The notes: a model not told the origin generated them from the sequence alone. Counted from the stretch's first letter, positions 8,582 through 18,167 are shown. The stretch is DNA of 64,000 nt from Alloscardovia sp963543015 (GCA_963543015.1 CAUTYZ010000006.1:1-64000), one strand, 5' to 3'. Numbers and translations: made by a program.

Positions 8582-8752
8582 CACTATGCGTTGATCCCCT
8601 TGTCACGTAGAGAGACATTCCGGAAGACAAGCGTCGGCGTCCGCGTAGTAACGACAGACTTTTAACCGCGCGAGGAAGATAGCGTGATAAGCGTGAGCTT
8701 GACCTTTGCGCATGACTGCAAAGCAGACGCAGCTGCTTGACTGGAGACATCA

Positions 8753-11700
8753 GTGTCTGACCGTATAAATCAAGAGCCACCTGTACTTGGTCGTCGTACG
8801 AATCAAGGATCTCATCGTGTTGTTCGAGCTGCAGGTGTCCACAGCTCAGCAAATACTCGCGTATCCAACGTATCTGAAGACAATTCCCCTGAGTCTGTGG
8901 ATGTAGCATCATCAGCTGTAGATAATCGTGCGGATAACCGTGCGGATAACCGCGCGGATAACCGCGCTGATAATCGCGCGGCAGAAGATCAGAAGCAGAA
9001 TTCACGTCGTACGCGTGAGCGTGCTGCTGGACGACAGAATTCGGCACAGTCGTCTTCGCAGCCTTCTTCACAGGCTTCTTCGCGTCGGCAGAATGCAGAG
9101 CAAGAAACAAGTGATGCTGAGGAAAAGGCAATGCGTACAAGGCGTCGCCGTTCTGTAAACGATAACGCAGATCAGATCTCCTCTGGCAGTGCTCAACCTC
9201 GTCAGGAACAATCCTCGCAGGAGCAGTCTCGTGAGGAAGCTACTTCACGAAGCGCGCGTTCTCGTCGTGGTAGCTATCAGCGTTCTGCTCAGGCGGAGCG
9301 TATCGCACGCGATCTTTTTGTCGATCAGGGCATTACTCTTCCAGAAGAGCGTGATAGCCGTGATGAGCGTGTGGATAGTGAAACTACTGAAACTGCTTCT
9401 GGCAAGTCCCGTGGAACACAAGGACAGCCTGAAGAGCGTGTACGTACTCGAAAGCGCGCTTCTCGTGCAGACAATGCGTCCCGCGAAGAATCGTCACGTG
9501 ATGAAGCAACAACAGAATTCTCCTCACGTCGTCGTGTTGCTGCAGCGTCGTCCGCTGCTCTTTCATCATCTGATGTAGACAAGTCTGCAGGTAACTGGGC
9601 AAGCAACTCTTCTGAACCTCGCGAACAGGAAAGCGAAGCAAGCCGTACTCGTCGCGCTCGCTCAGCTGTAAGCCAGATGTTGGAATTCTCCTCCTCGGAC
9701 AGCACACACGATACTGCACAGACTTCCGAACAGTTCGGTGTACGCGCGAACCCTATGATGAGTTTGCTTTTCCAAGCACCAGTTATCCCAGAACGATTTG
9801 AGCATTCGGAAAATTCTGAGCATGGAAATTCTCGCCGTCGTTCTGATAATGCGTTCGATACAAGTGCGGATGACGGGCAGAATTCTCGTCGTAATCGCCG
9901 CGATAAGACGAAGAATATGGATGCGCTCGACACTATTGCTCAGGCGTTGGATGAAACTGAACGTAATCGGCGAAGCGAGTCTGAGGATAATTCTGATAAC
10001 ACGAATGAATCCGATAATTCGTCGCGCCGTAATCGCCGCAATCGTAAGAACGCATCCGATAAGGATGAGCGTACACGCCAGCGCACTCATCGCAATGAGC
10101 GCGCAGAGCGTAACGAAGACAACGATGCTGATGAAGAGCGCAATTCCGATAATTCGTCACGTCGTAATCGCCGATTGAATGCTCAGGAACGCCGTGCTGC
10201 TGCTGAAGTAGAACTTATCGAAAACGATCTCGAATTCGACGACATTACCTACGATCCAATTGAGGTAGACGAAGATTTCGAGAACGATTCGGACGTGGAG
10301 CACGATAATTCCGCAGACGATGATCGTGATGAACGCGATGAGAGTGACGAGCGTGCACGTCGTCGCTCTCGTCGCTCTCGCAAGTCCATTATGAATGATG
10401 ATGATAGCGATGAAGAGTTTACGACTCGTCGCCGTCGCCGTCGTCATTCCAAGAATTCTGATGATGATACGCAGGACAACTCTGCGAATTCTTCTCGTGA
10501 TGATCGCGAGTCACGTGAGGCTCCAGCTACTCCTCTGCGCTCGCGTAAGCAGCAGTACATCGATGAAATTACCGACATTGCTGGCTCGACACGTTTGGAA
10601 GCAAAGCGCCAGCGTCGTCGTGATAATCGTCGCGATCGCAATCGCCAAGCTGCGCTTATCACAGAGCAGGATTTCCTTGCTCGCCGTGAAGTAGTGAACC
10701 GCATTATGGTGGTTCGCGAACGCGGCGCCCATACTCAGGTGTCGGTGATTGAGGACGACGTACTCGTCGAACATTACATTTCCGATATTGCTGAGATATC
10801 AGCAGTGGGCAATATTTACCAAGGCCGTGTGCAAAACGTTCTTCCAAGCATGGAAGCTGCCTTCGTAGATATCGGTCAGATGCGTAACGGTGTTTTGTAT
10901 GCAGGCGAAGTGAACTGGGATATGACTCGCCTTGAAGGGCAGCCACGTCGCATGGAACATGCATTCAAATCAGGCGACCCAGTTTTGGTTCAGGTGACAA
11001 AGGACCCAATTGGTCACAAGGGCGCGCGTTTGACCAGCCAAGTAACGTTGGCAGGACGATTCCTCGTTCTCGTGCCGTCGGGCGGAATGACGGGTGTCAG
11101 CCGTAAGCTCCCTGAACGCGAACGTGCGCGTCTCAAGTCCATCGTGTCTAAGGTCGTTCCTGAAGAAATGGGTGTGATTATCCGCACCGCAGCTGAGGGT
11201 GCTTCTGAGGAAGCAATTGTCAAGGATCTTGAGCATTTGAAGAATCAGTGGGAGCATATCTCACAGCAGCTTGAAGAGCTGAAGAATTCGAAGAAGCCTC
11301 ATCTTTTGCAGGGCGAACCTGATGTTGTTATTCGCGTAATTCGCGATATCTTTAACGATGACTTTAAGAAGCTTGTCGTGGAAGGTGAGAACGTCTACGG
11401 ACACATTCGCGAATATATTGAGTCGGCAGCGCCAGATTTGCTTGATCGTGTCGAGCAATGGGATCCAGCTGAGCATCAGGGTAAGGATGTCTTCGATCGT
11501 TGGCAAATTGACAGCCAATTGCGCAAGGGCATGGAACGTCAGGTATACCTACCATCGGGTGGCTCGCTCGTTATCGACCGTACTGAGGCAATGACGACAA
11601 TTGACGTCAATACAGGACGTTTCATCGGCAAGGGTAAGTCTTTGGAAGAAACCGTGACACGATGCAACCTTGAAGCGGCTGAAGAAGTCGTTCGCCAATT

Positions 11701-12421
11701 GCGTTTGCGCGATATCGGCGGTATGGTCATGATCGACTTTGTGGATATGGTAATGCCAGCTAACCGTGACTTGGTGTTACGCCGTTTGGTGGAATGCTTG
11801 TCGCGTGATCGCACGAAGCATCAGGTTGCTGAAGTAACTTCTCTCGGTCTGGTCCAGATGACACGTAAGCGTGTCGGACAGGGATTGGTCGAGGCATTCT
11901 CCGAAGAGTGCCCAACATGTGGCGGTCGTGGATTCATTTTGCATGATGAGCCAACTGTGTCTGCGCAGTATGACGATCCGTATGCAGTCAAAGGCGGCGA
12001 TCCATTCGTTAAGACGAATAAGCATACCTATACGAATCATGCGCCAGCGAAGACTTATAAGGAGTCAGCACCAGCTCGCGAAGAAATTCCTGGGACAACA
12101 GATGCTGTGAAGCATTCCATGGCGGCAATCGCTGCAGCTGGAAATAGCGGAACATCTGGAAACTCGGGTGTTGACGGATTTGCTGATCGTCAGGTGGAGA
12201 ATAACGCAGAGAATGCAGAAAATTCGGCGGCCAACGCTAGCGAAGTGAGCGCGGGAGAAGTGAACGCCAGCGAAGCAAAAACTAGCGAAGTGAACGCTAA
12301 CGAAACTGCGGATGCAGTGGCAACAGCGGAAGCTACGTCCGAGAACGCCACTACAGCTGAGATCGTTGTAGAGTCTGCGAATTCTGAGGAAACTGCGCCA
12401 ACTTCCGAATCGAACGAGTAA
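8753..12421 (+). CDS. rne: ribonuclease E/G with very long charged N-terminal extension
   Basis: Endoribonuclease for mRNA decay and rRNA/tRNA maturation. Of 1222 residues, about 1-635 are low-complexity and charged, rich in Arg, Ser, Asp, Asn and Glu, with repeated NSSRRNRR blocks and an (ADNR)n run. The catalytic core begins near residue 635 (EQDFLARREVVNRI). It has an S1 RNA-binding domain at about 683-730 (GNIYQGRVQNVLPSMEAAF), an RNase-E signature with VNTGRFIGKG around 950, and the zinc-link CPTCGGRG at 1053. A C-terminal tail of about 150 residues is Ala/Glu/Asn/Ser rich. Start is GTG 8753 with GGAG 6 bases upstream. E. coli RNase E has its disordered scaffold at the C-terminus; here most disorder is N-terminal, as in several actinobacterial homologues. 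Confidence 0.95.
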   Translation: MSDRINQEPPVLGRRTNQGSHRVVRAAGVHSSANTRVSNVSEDNSPESVDVASSAVDNRADNRADNRADNRADNRAAEDQKQNSRRTRERAAGRQNSAQSSSQPSSQASSRRQNAEQETSDAEEKAMRTRRRRSVNDNADQISSGSAQPRQEQSSQEQSREEATSRSARSRRGSYQRSAQAERIARDLFVDQGITLPEERDSRDERVDSETTETASGKSRGTQGQPEERVRTRKRASRADNASREESSRDEATTEFSSRRRVAAASSAALSSSDVDKSAGNWASNSSEPREQESEASRTRRARSAVSQMLEFSSSDSTHDTAQTSEQFGVRANPMMSLLFQAPVIPERFEHSENSEHGNSRRRSDNAFDTSADDGQNSRRNRRDKTKNMDALDTIAQALDETERNRRSESEDNSDNTNESDNSSRRNRRNRKNASDKDERTRQRTHRNERAERNEDNDADEERNSDNSSRRNRRLNAQERRAAAEVELIENDLEFDDITYDPIEVDEDFENDSDVEHDNSADDDRDERDESDERARRRSRRSRKSIMNDDDSDEEFTTRRRRRRHSKNSDDDTQDNSANSSRDDRESREAPATPLRSRKQQYIDEITDIAGSTRLEAKRQRRRDNRRDRNRQAALITEQDFLARREVVNRIMVVRERGAHTQVSVIEDDVLVEHYISDIAEISAVGNIYQGRVQNVLPSMEAAFVDIGQMRNGVLYAGEVNWDMTRLEGQPRRMEHAFKSGDPVLVQVTKDPIGHKGARLTSQVTLAGRFLVLVPSGGMTGVSRKLPERERARLKSIVSKVVPEEMGVIIRTAAEGASEEAIVKDLEHLKNQWEHISQQLEELKNSKKPHLLQGEPDVVIRVIRDIFNDDFKKLVVEGENVYGHIREYIESAAPDLLDRVEQWDPAEHQGKDVFDRWQIDSQLRKGMERQVYLPSGGSLVIDRTEAMTTIDVNTGRFIGKGKSLEETVTRCNLEAAEEVVRQLRLRDIGGMVMIDFVDMVMPANRDLVLRRLVECLSRDRTKHQVAEVTSLGLVQMTRKRVGQGLVEAFSEECPTCGGRGFILHDEPTVSAQYDDPYAVKGGDPFVKTNKHTYTNHAPAKTYKESAPAREEIPGTTDAVKHSMAAIAAAGNSGTSGNSGVDGFADRQVENNAENAENSAANASEVSAGEVNASEAKTSEVNANETADAVATAEATSENATTAEIVVESANSEETAPTSESNE
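8921..8980 (+). repeat. 5 x 12-bp tandem repeat inside rne
   Basis: Five consecutive copies of a 12-mer like GATAACCGTGCG encode repeated Asp-Asn-Arg-Ala. Copies differ at third positions, so the array has aged but could still vary in copy number. Confidence 0.9.
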
Positions 12422-12787
12422 TTTACGAGTAGCTCACGAGTAGCACGACGAGTGTTTCAACGTGCGTTTCAGCGCGCGTATCCATTCCTCGGTGAGAACT
12501 GAGGATGAGTGCGTGCAGGAACTCCGTAAGGGAAGTTGTACTCACGATTCCCGTGAAGATTTTGCATAAGTGGACAGAGTTTGTGTGTCAGGTGAAGACT
12601 CACCATGAATTCAGTCCACTATGCACAGTAAAGTGATAGTTCCTGTGTGTTGCGTGATTTGACGTATGTCAAGCCATGTAATATATTAGATTGTTGGTGT
12701 CTTATGAACGGCTTAGGCGCGCGATTGATGCACTAAGCAAGATTTAGAAGATAAAACGTAAAGCTTTTAAGAGGCAAAGGTAAGAAC
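12422..12787. other. 366-bp gap between rne and rplU
   Basis: No gene is seen. The left part holds two 11-base near-repeats of ACGAGTAGCTC. Bases 12563-12575 (TGCATAAGTGGAC) pair with 12614-12625 (GTCCACTATGCA, one bulge), with a smaller GGTG/CACC hairpin inside at 12591-12604. The right part holds the rplU promoter and a leader of about 95 bases. Confidence 0.6.
12659..12687 (+). promoter_or_regulatory. sigma-A type promoter for rplU-rpmA
   Basis: TTGACG (12659-12664), a 17-base spacer and TATATT (12682-12687). This is the best consensus promoter in the window and implies an L21 leader of roughly 95 bases. Confidence 0.75.
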
Positions 12788-13096
12788 ATGTACGCTATTG
12801 TTAAAGCCGGCGGCCACCAGGAAAAGGTCGAGGTAGGCGACGAATTTACCGTCAACCGTCTTGATGCAAAGAAGGGCGATACCGTAGAGTTCCCTGTTGC
12901 ACTCGTAGTTGATGGTTCTAAGGTAACTCTCGCAGCTAAGGATTTGGCAAAGATGTCTGTAAAGGCAGAAGTTGTCGATGACGAAGCTAAGGGACCAAAG
13001 ATCAACATCCAGAAGTACAAGAACAAGACTGGTGTAGCACGTCGTAAGGGTCACCGCCAGAAGTTGACTGTTCTTAAGGTAACATCCATCGCGTAA
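12788..13096 (+). CDS. rplU: 50S ribosomal protein L21
   Basis: A 102-residue ribosomal protein bL21, a 23S rRNA-binding component of the large subunit. The family opening MYAIVKAGGHQEKVEVGD and the C-terminal GHRQKLTVLKVTSI are intact. AAAGG lies 7 bases before ATG. It leads an operon with rpmA (41-base gap) from the consensus promoter at 12659. The leader between promoter and start may carry an L21 autoregulatory structure, but none is recognised with confidence. Confidence 0.98.
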   Translation: MYAIVKAGGHQEKVEVGDEFTVNRLDAKKGDTVEFPVALVVDGSKVTLAAKDLAKMSVKAEVVDDEAKGPKINIQKYKNKTGVARRKGHRQKLTVLKVTSIA

Positions 13097-13137
13097 CAGC
13101 GTCGGACAGTTAAGTACACTTTCGAAAGGAATATGTC

Positions 13138-13389
13138 ATGGCACATAAGAAAGGTGCGGCAAGTACCCGTAACGGTCGCGATTCGAACCCACAGTACCTG
13201 GGTGTTAAGAAGTTCGGCGGCGAAGCAGTAGTAGCAGGTAACATCATCGTTCGTCAGCGTGGTACAAAGTTCCATGCAGGTCAGAACGTTGGCCTTGGTA
13301 AGGACCACACCCTCTTTGCTCTCGTAGATGGCACCGTAAAGTTCGGTGTACGTCGCGATCGCAAGGTAGTAGACGTTATTTCTGAGTAA
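13138..13389 (+). CDS. rpmA: 50S ribosomal protein L27
   Basis: An 83-residue bL27; its N-terminal tail reaches the peptidyl transferase centre. The sequence MAHKKGAASTRNGRDSNPQY is typical and begins directly with the mature tail. It does not carry the cleavable N-terminal extension found in Firmicutes. AAAGGA lies about 8 bases before ATG. Second gene of rplU-rpmA, ended by a strong terminator. Confidence 0.98.
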   Translation: MAHKKGAASTRNGRDSNPQYLGVKKFGGEAVVAGNIIVRQRGTKFHAGQNVGLGKDHTLFALVDGTVKFGVRRDRKVVDVISE

Positions 13390-13407
13390 TTCATCTTCAG
13401 ATAGCAG

Positions 13408-13435
13408 AAGCCGCGCACTATAAGCGCGGCTTTTT
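13408..13435 (+). terminator. terminator of rplU-rpmA
   Basis: Perfect 9-bp stem AAGCCGCGC / GCGCGGCTT (13408-13416, 13424-13432) followed by TTT. Confidence 0.92.
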
Positions 13436-13742
13436 GCGTTTATAATTCCTTTATACTTCTTACATTTCTGTCAGCATTCCGTCAGCATGCGGTCACTGAA
13501 TGTACGTGTGATAGGCAGACGACAAGCATATAACGCACACATAAGTGAGGATGCGGCTAGTCTCGATGGTATTGCGTTCGTATTCTCAGCGAAAATAGCC
13601 CATTTTAGAATAGCGAACGATAGAATGTAAGCAGTAGCATGAGCGCATGCGTACAAGATGTACGGGTAATGCGCACACACAATGAACAGATACATACGTA
13701 AGAATGTTCAGACTGAGAGCATAATTCACGAAGGACACGGAT
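13436..13742. other. gap between rpmA terminator and obgE
   Basis: About 300 bases without a supportable gene. A weak -10 (CATAAT, 13720-13725) precedes obgE, without a clear -35. Nothing else seen. Confidence 0.5.
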
Positions 13743-15506
13743 ATGAGCGACTTTGTAGACCGCGTAACAGTACACGTTAAGGGCGGCGATGGCGGTAACG
13801 GAGCTGCCTCAATTCGTCGTGAGAAGTACAAGCCATTAGCTGGCCCAGACGGCGGCGATGGTGGTGATGGCGGAAGCGTTATCGTCGTAGCTGATACAAA
13901 TGCGACGTCGCTTCTCGACTACCGTTTTATGCCTCATCGCACAGCTCCTAATGGAACAATGGGCAAGGGCGATGACAAGGACGGTTCCAAGGGTGAAGAT
14001 TTGATTCTTCCCGTACCTGTAGGAACTGTTATCTTCTCGTCACGTCGCGTCAAGGATTCTGAGGTTCTCGCTACAAGTGTAGGCGATACCATTATTAGCG
14101 CGATTAAGCATAAGAATGGCGAAGTCTTGGCTGATTTGAGCCATCCGGGTGATAGTTATGTCGTAGCTCAGGGTGGTGTTGGTGGCTTGGGAAATCGCTC
14201 CCTTGCAAATAAGAATCGTAAGGCTCCGGGCTTTGCGCTTCTTGGTGAGCCAGGTGAAGAGCGTGATGTTATCTTCGAATTGAAGTCTATCGCAGACGTT
14301 GCTCTCGTAGGCTATCCAAGTGCAGGTAAATCGTCGTTAGTAGCGACGATGTCTGCTGCGCGTCCAAAAATTGCTGATTATCCATTTACGACACTCGTTC
14401 CAAATTTGGGTGTCGTCGATACAGGCGATAAGCGTTTTACGATTGCGGACGTTCCTGGTTTGATTCCAGGAGCAGCTCAAGGCAAAGGCCTGGGACTGGA
14501 ATTCTTGAGGCATATCGAGCGTACGGAAGTTATCGCGCACGTTATCGATTGCGCTACTCTTGAGCAAGATCGAGATCCAGTATCGGATTACGAGGCATTG
14601 GAAAATGAACTCGCACAGTACGAAGATCAATTGGATGTTCCATTGGGAGCAATTCCTATTAAAGATCGTCCGCGCGTCATTATCTTGAATAAAGCCGATA
14701 TCCCTGAAGCTAAGGAATTGGCAGAGTTTGTCAAACCTGACTTTGAGAAGATGGGACATAAGGTCTTCATTATTTCGACCGCATCTCATGAAGGCTTGAA
14801 GCAATTGACATATGCGCTGAGCGAGCTCGTAGATCAGATGCGTGAGCGTGTGAATAAAGCTATGGCACAGATGGAAGAAGAACGTGTAGTTATTCGTCCA
14901 TTGGAGCGCAAGCGTCGTAATCCTAAGGCTGTGGGCCTCGGATTTGATTTCGATATCGTTCGTGAGCAAGATCGCGACGGCAATTTCTGGTTTACCGTTA
15001 CTGGTTCAAAGCCAGAACGCTGGGTTCGTCAGACTAACTTCGATAATGAGGAAGCTGTGGGCTACCTCGCTGATCGTTTGGCACGTTTGGGCGTTGAGGA
15101 TGCTTTGCGTGCGAAGGGTGCTCACGTGGGCAATGAAGTACGCATTGGGCGCGGAGATGACGCAGTCGCCTTTGACTGGGATCCAACAGTTCAGGCAGGT
15201 GCGGAAATGCTCGATGGCGATCCACATGTACAGCGCGGACATGATTTGCGTTTGGAAGAGGCACAAGGTCTTAATCGTCGTCGTACCAATACCGAACGCC
15301 GTCGTCAGTATCACGAATGGATGGATGCAAAGACTGCAGTTCGCGAAGCTATGAAAGCAGAGCGTGAGGCAGGACACTGGGCAGATCCATCACGCATTGA
15401 CGATTCTGAAGGAGCTCAGGACTTCCTGAAGGCTTTTGACAAGGAACGTCAAGTAGAGAGCATGACTGGTGCTGAGGAATCCGCGAACGAAGAAGGCAAC
15501 GAATAA
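13743..15506 (+). CDS. obgE: GTPase Obg/CgtA
   Basis: Essential ribosome-associated GTPase of 50S assembly and stress signalling. The 587-residue protein has an N-terminal glycine-rich Obg fold (about 1-158, GGDGGNGAASIRREK), a G domain with G1 GYPSAGKS (190-197), G3 DVPGLI and G4 NKAD, and a C-terminal OCT domain. A charged tail of about 90 residues follows, longer than in E. coli and usual in Bifidobacteriaceae. GAAGGA precedes ATG. Placement after rplU-rpmA and 3 bases before proB is the conserved rplU-rpmA-obg-proB order. Confidence 0.97.
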   Translation: MSDFVDRVTVHVKGGDGGNGAASIRREKYKPLAGPDGGDGGDGGSVIVVADTNATSLLDYRFMPHRTAPNGTMGKGDDKDGSKGEDLILPVPVGTVIFSSRRVKDSEVLATSVGDTIISAIKHKNGEVLADLSHPGDSYVVAQGGVGGLGNRSLANKNRKAPGFALLGEPGEERDVIFELKSIADVALVGYPSAGKSSLVATMSAARPKIADYPFTTLVPNLGVVDTGDKRFTIADVPGLIPGAAQGKGLGLEFLRHIERTEVIAHVIDCATLEQDRDPVSDYEALENELAQYEDQLDVPLGAIPIKDRPRVIILNKADIPEAKELAEFVKPDFEKMGHKVFIISTASHEGLKQLTYALSELVDQMRERVNKAMAQMEEERVVIRPLERKRRNPKAVGLGFDFDIVREQDRDGNFWFTVTGSKPERWVRQTNFDNEEAVGYLADRLARLGVEDALRAKGAHVGNEVRIGRGDDAVAFDWDPTVQAGAEMLDGDPHVQRGHDLRLEEAQGLNRRRTNTERRRQYHEWMDAKTAVREAMKAEREAGHWADPSRIDDSEGAQDFLKAFDKERQVESMTGAEESANEEGNE

Positions 15507-15509
15507 AGC

Positions 15510-16655
15510 ATGCCTATGAATGAAGAGCAGACACGTAACCAAATTTTGCAAGCTCAAACCGTTGTTGTTAAAGTCGGGTCGAGCTCGCTGACATCCCAGC
15601 AGGGCATGCTTGATGTGCAGAAGCTGAATCATTTGGTGTCAGCGCTCGCATCGTCTGTCCAACTGGGCGCACGTGTCGTGCTCGTTTCATCAGGATCGGT
15701 AGCTGCGGGGCTGAAGCCGCTGGGATTTACATCGCGCCCTGATGATTCAGTGTCTCGTCAGGCTGCTGCAGCCGTGGGACAAGGCCTGCTCATGGCTCAG
15801 TATGAGAAAGCATTCGCTCAGTACGGTATTCGAGTCGGACAAGTCCTCATGTCCGCTCAAGATACCATGCGTTCATCGCGATATCGCAATGTGCGTAATA
15901 CGATGGAACGCCTTCTGGAACTTGGCGCTGTGCCTATCGTCAATGAGAACGATACTTTAGTGACCAGCGAAGTTAAATTTGGCGACAATGACCATTTGAG
16001 TGCGCTCGTGGCCAATATTGTTAAAGCGCAGGCGCTTATTCTCCTGTCGGATGTCGACGGACTCTATACGGCTCCTCCGAATACTCCGGGAGCTCGTCGT
16101 ATCGCTTTCATTAAGAATGTGTTGAAAGAAATTGACGATTCGACGATTTCTGGCTCAGGCTCGACTGTAGGTACGGGCGGCATGGTGACGAAAGTAGATG
16201 CTGTGCGCATTGCGACGGCATCAGGTATTCCATGTTTGCTCACATCTGCAGATAATGCAGGTCCTGCCTTAATGGGCGATAATGTCGGAACTGCTTTTGC
16301 AGCAATTCGCGCTCGCGGGTCGTCTCGTCGTCTGTGGATTGGATACGCATCACATCCGCAGGGAACAATTTTCGTAGATGATGGTGCTGTGAAAGCATTA
16401 AAAACTGGCAAGCCAAGTCTTCTTCCTGTGGGAACTCTCGGTGCAGAAGGTGATTTCTCAGCGGGTGCTCCTGTATGGGTTGCTGCAGCTGACGGAACGA
16501 AAATTGCGCGCGGAATTTGCGCCTTTGATTCGGACGATATCGTTTCACTTGCCGGGAAAAATACGGAACAAATTGAAAGATTCCTCGGCTCAGAATACGC
16601 ACAACCAATTATCCATCGAGATGATCTCGTGCTTGTAGATCCACGACTGGGATAA
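15510..16655 (+). CDS. proB: glutamate 5-kinase
   Basis: Phosphorylates glutamate to gamma-glutamyl phosphate, the first step of proline synthesis. The 381-residue protein has an amino-acid kinase domain (VVKVGSSSLTS near residue 20; PIVNENDTLVT; LLSDVDGLYT) and a C-terminal PUA domain from about residue 285. Full length includes the PUA domain found in most bacterial ProB. ATG 15510 is 3 bases after obgE; ATG 15516 is a close alternative. Translation is probably coupled to obgE. proA is not in the window. Confidence 0.95.
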   Translation: MPMNEEQTRNQILQAQTVVVKVGSSSLTSQQGMLDVQKLNHLVSALASSVQLGARVVLVSSGSVAAGLKPLGFTSRPDDSVSRQAAAAVGQGLLMAQYEKAFAQYGIRVGQVLMSAQDTMRSSRYRNVRNTMERLLELGAVPIVNENDTLVTSEVKFGDNDHLSALVANIVKAQALILLSDVDGLYTAPPNTPGARRIAFIKNVLKEIDDSTISGSGSTVGTGGMVTKVDAVRIATASGIPCLLTSADNAGPALMGDNVGTAFAAIRARGSSRRLWIGYASHPQGTIFVDDGAVKALKTGKPSLLPVGTLGAEGDFSAGAPVWVAAADGTKIARGICAFDSDDIVSLAGKNTEQIERFLGSEYAQPIIHRDDLVLVDPRLG

Positions 16656-16742
16656 GTGCATTCAGTTTGGCGCTGTGCCTCGGAGTTTTCGCATGAAGTT
16701 TAATATGCGAGACGGTAGCCGAACACAGTAGATACGACGTAA

Positions 16743-16748
16743 TACGAT
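16743..16748 (+). promoter_or_regulatory. possible -10 of a leaderless promoter (aminotransferase)
   Basis: TACGAT ends 6 bases before ATG 16755; no ribosome binding site is present. Confidence 0.45.
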
Positions 16749-16754
16749 GAGTGT

Positions 16755-17951
16755 ATGGCACAATTAAGCACACGTATTAATAATGTCGCACCTTCTGCGA
16801 CGTTGGAAGTCGACTTGAAGGCAAAAGCGCTGAAAGCAAGCGGTGTTGATATCATCGGCTTTGGGGCTGGCGAACCTGATTTCCCAACTCCTGAACCAAT
16901 TGTGGAAGCGGCCGTGGAAGCGGCACGTGATCCTCGAAATCACCGCTATACCGCTACTCCTGGTCTTCCTGAATTGCGTGAAGCAATTGCGCGTAAGACA
17001 TTGCGCGATAGTGGATATGAGGTCACGCCAAGTCAAATTGTCGTGACAAATGGCGGCAAGCAGGCTGTGTACATGAGCTTCCAGATTTTGCTGGATGAGG
17101 GCGATGAAGTTATCGTTCCGACACCATGCTGGGTGTCGTATCCAGAAACTATCAAACTTGCAGGTGGCGTTCCTGTCGAAGTTTTTGCGGATGCACAGCA
17201 CAACTTTGAGCCAACAATTGAGCAAATCGAAGCTGCCGCCACCGATAAGACGAAGGCAATTATCATCAATTCGCCAAATAATCCTACAGGTGCTGTATGG
17301 TCTGCTGACACGCTGAAGGCTATCGCGCACTGGGCGATGGAGCATGATGTGTGGGTTATCAGCGATGAGATTTATGAACACATGATTTACGACGGCAAGA
17401 CGACAGACTATATCGGCGCGCTCGTTCCAGAAGTGCGAGATCGTCTTATCGTGCTGAATGGTGTGGCAAAAACGTACGCAATGACAGGCTGGCGTGTCGG
17501 TTGGTTAATTGGCCCTGAAGCTGTCGCTAAAGCAGCAGGAAAATTGCAAGGACATCTTACATCAAACGTTTCGAATGTACCTCAGCGTGCAGCCCTTGCT
17601 GCAGTTGAAGGAGATTTAACTGCTGTAGAGCATATGCGTGAGGCTTTTGATCGTCGTCGTCATGCTATCGTCGAAGCGCTTAATAGCATTCCAGGAGTAA
17701 GCTGCGATATGCCAGCGGGGGCATTCTACGCTTTTGCGAATTTCACAGCTCTGCTGGGTAAGCCAGTGGGTGCACATCACACCGTATGCGATACGACTGC
17801 AGAATTGGCAGCGCTGATTCTGGATGAAGTTCATGTCGCTGCTGTTCCGGGAGAAGGTTTTAGCGCACCTGGCTATATTCGTTTCTCGTATGCGCTCTCC
17901 GATGATGACTTGGCTGAGGGCATGCGCCGATTGGTGGACTGGCTGAAGTAA
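16755..17951 (+). CDS. aspC: class I pyridoxal-phosphate aminotransferase (aspartate aminotransferase type)
   Basis: A 398-residue fold-type I transaminase, probably interconverting aspartate/oxaloacetate and glutamate/2-oxoglutarate. Visible are the N-terminal GFGAGEPDFPTP, substrate-site NSPNNPTGAVW, ISDEIYEHM, and the PLP lysine Lys239 in NGVAKTYAMTGWRVGW; the C-terminal Arg of YIRFSYA would bind the substrate carboxylate. This is the 1b-type subgroup common in Gram-positives; prephenate or aromatic activity cannot be excluded. It follows proB after about 100 bases and appears to have its own promoter. Confidence 0.92.
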   Translation: MAQLSTRINNVAPSATLEVDLKAKALKASGVDIIGFGAGEPDFPTPEPIVEAAVEAARDPRNHRYTATPGLPELREAIARKTLRDSGYEVTPSQIVVTNGGKQAVYMSFQILLDEGDEVIVPTPCWVSYPETIKLAGGVPVEVFADAQHNFEPTIEQIEAAATDKTKAIIINSPNNPTGAVWSADTLKAIAHWAMEHDVWVISDEIYEHMIYDGKTTDYIGALVPEVRDRLIVLNGVAKTYAMTGWRVGWLIGPEAVAKAAGKLQGHLTSNVSNVPQRAALAAVEGDLTAVEHMREAFDRRRHAIVEALNSIPGVSCDMPAGAFYAFANFTALLGKPVGAHHTVCDTTAELAALILDEVHVAAVPGEGFSAPGYIRFSYALSDDDLAEGMRRLVDWLK

Positions 17952-18032
17952 AGAACTCAGTAAGCTCAGTAGTCGCGGAGAAAAGCGCAGAGCACAGCGC
18001 ATAAGCGCATAATACTGCGTGTTTATAGCGTT

Positions 18033-18072
18033 ACGTAATGGGGAAATTGATGTGCCGATTTCCCCATTACGT
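18033..18072. terminator. perfect 15-bp hairpin after the aminotransferase
   Basis: ACGTAATGGGGAAAT (18033-18047) and its exact complement (18058-18072) around a 10-base loop. It lies 80 bases after the gene, with no T-run, so a terminator role is likely but not certain. Confidence 0.55.
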
Positions 18073-18119
18073 CTACAGCACGCGTGCAGTGTGCATGCGA
18101 GAGTGCGGCTGAGAATGCA

Positions 18120-18167
18120 CCTACAATTGAGCCTACAAGTGAGCTCACAAGTCAGTCCACGAATGCA
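18120..18167. repeat. degenerate 12-bp tandem repeat
   Basis: Four successive 12-mers: CCTACAATTGAG, CCTACAAGTGAG, CTCACAAGTCAG and TCCACGAATGCA. The array is intergenic and decaying left to right. Confidence 0.7.

Noticed and set aside
13165..13195. tRNA-like T-arm (GGTTCGAATC on the minus strand) in rpmA
   Set aside because: It is part of the conserved L27 coding sequence and no acceptor or anticodon arm can be built around it.
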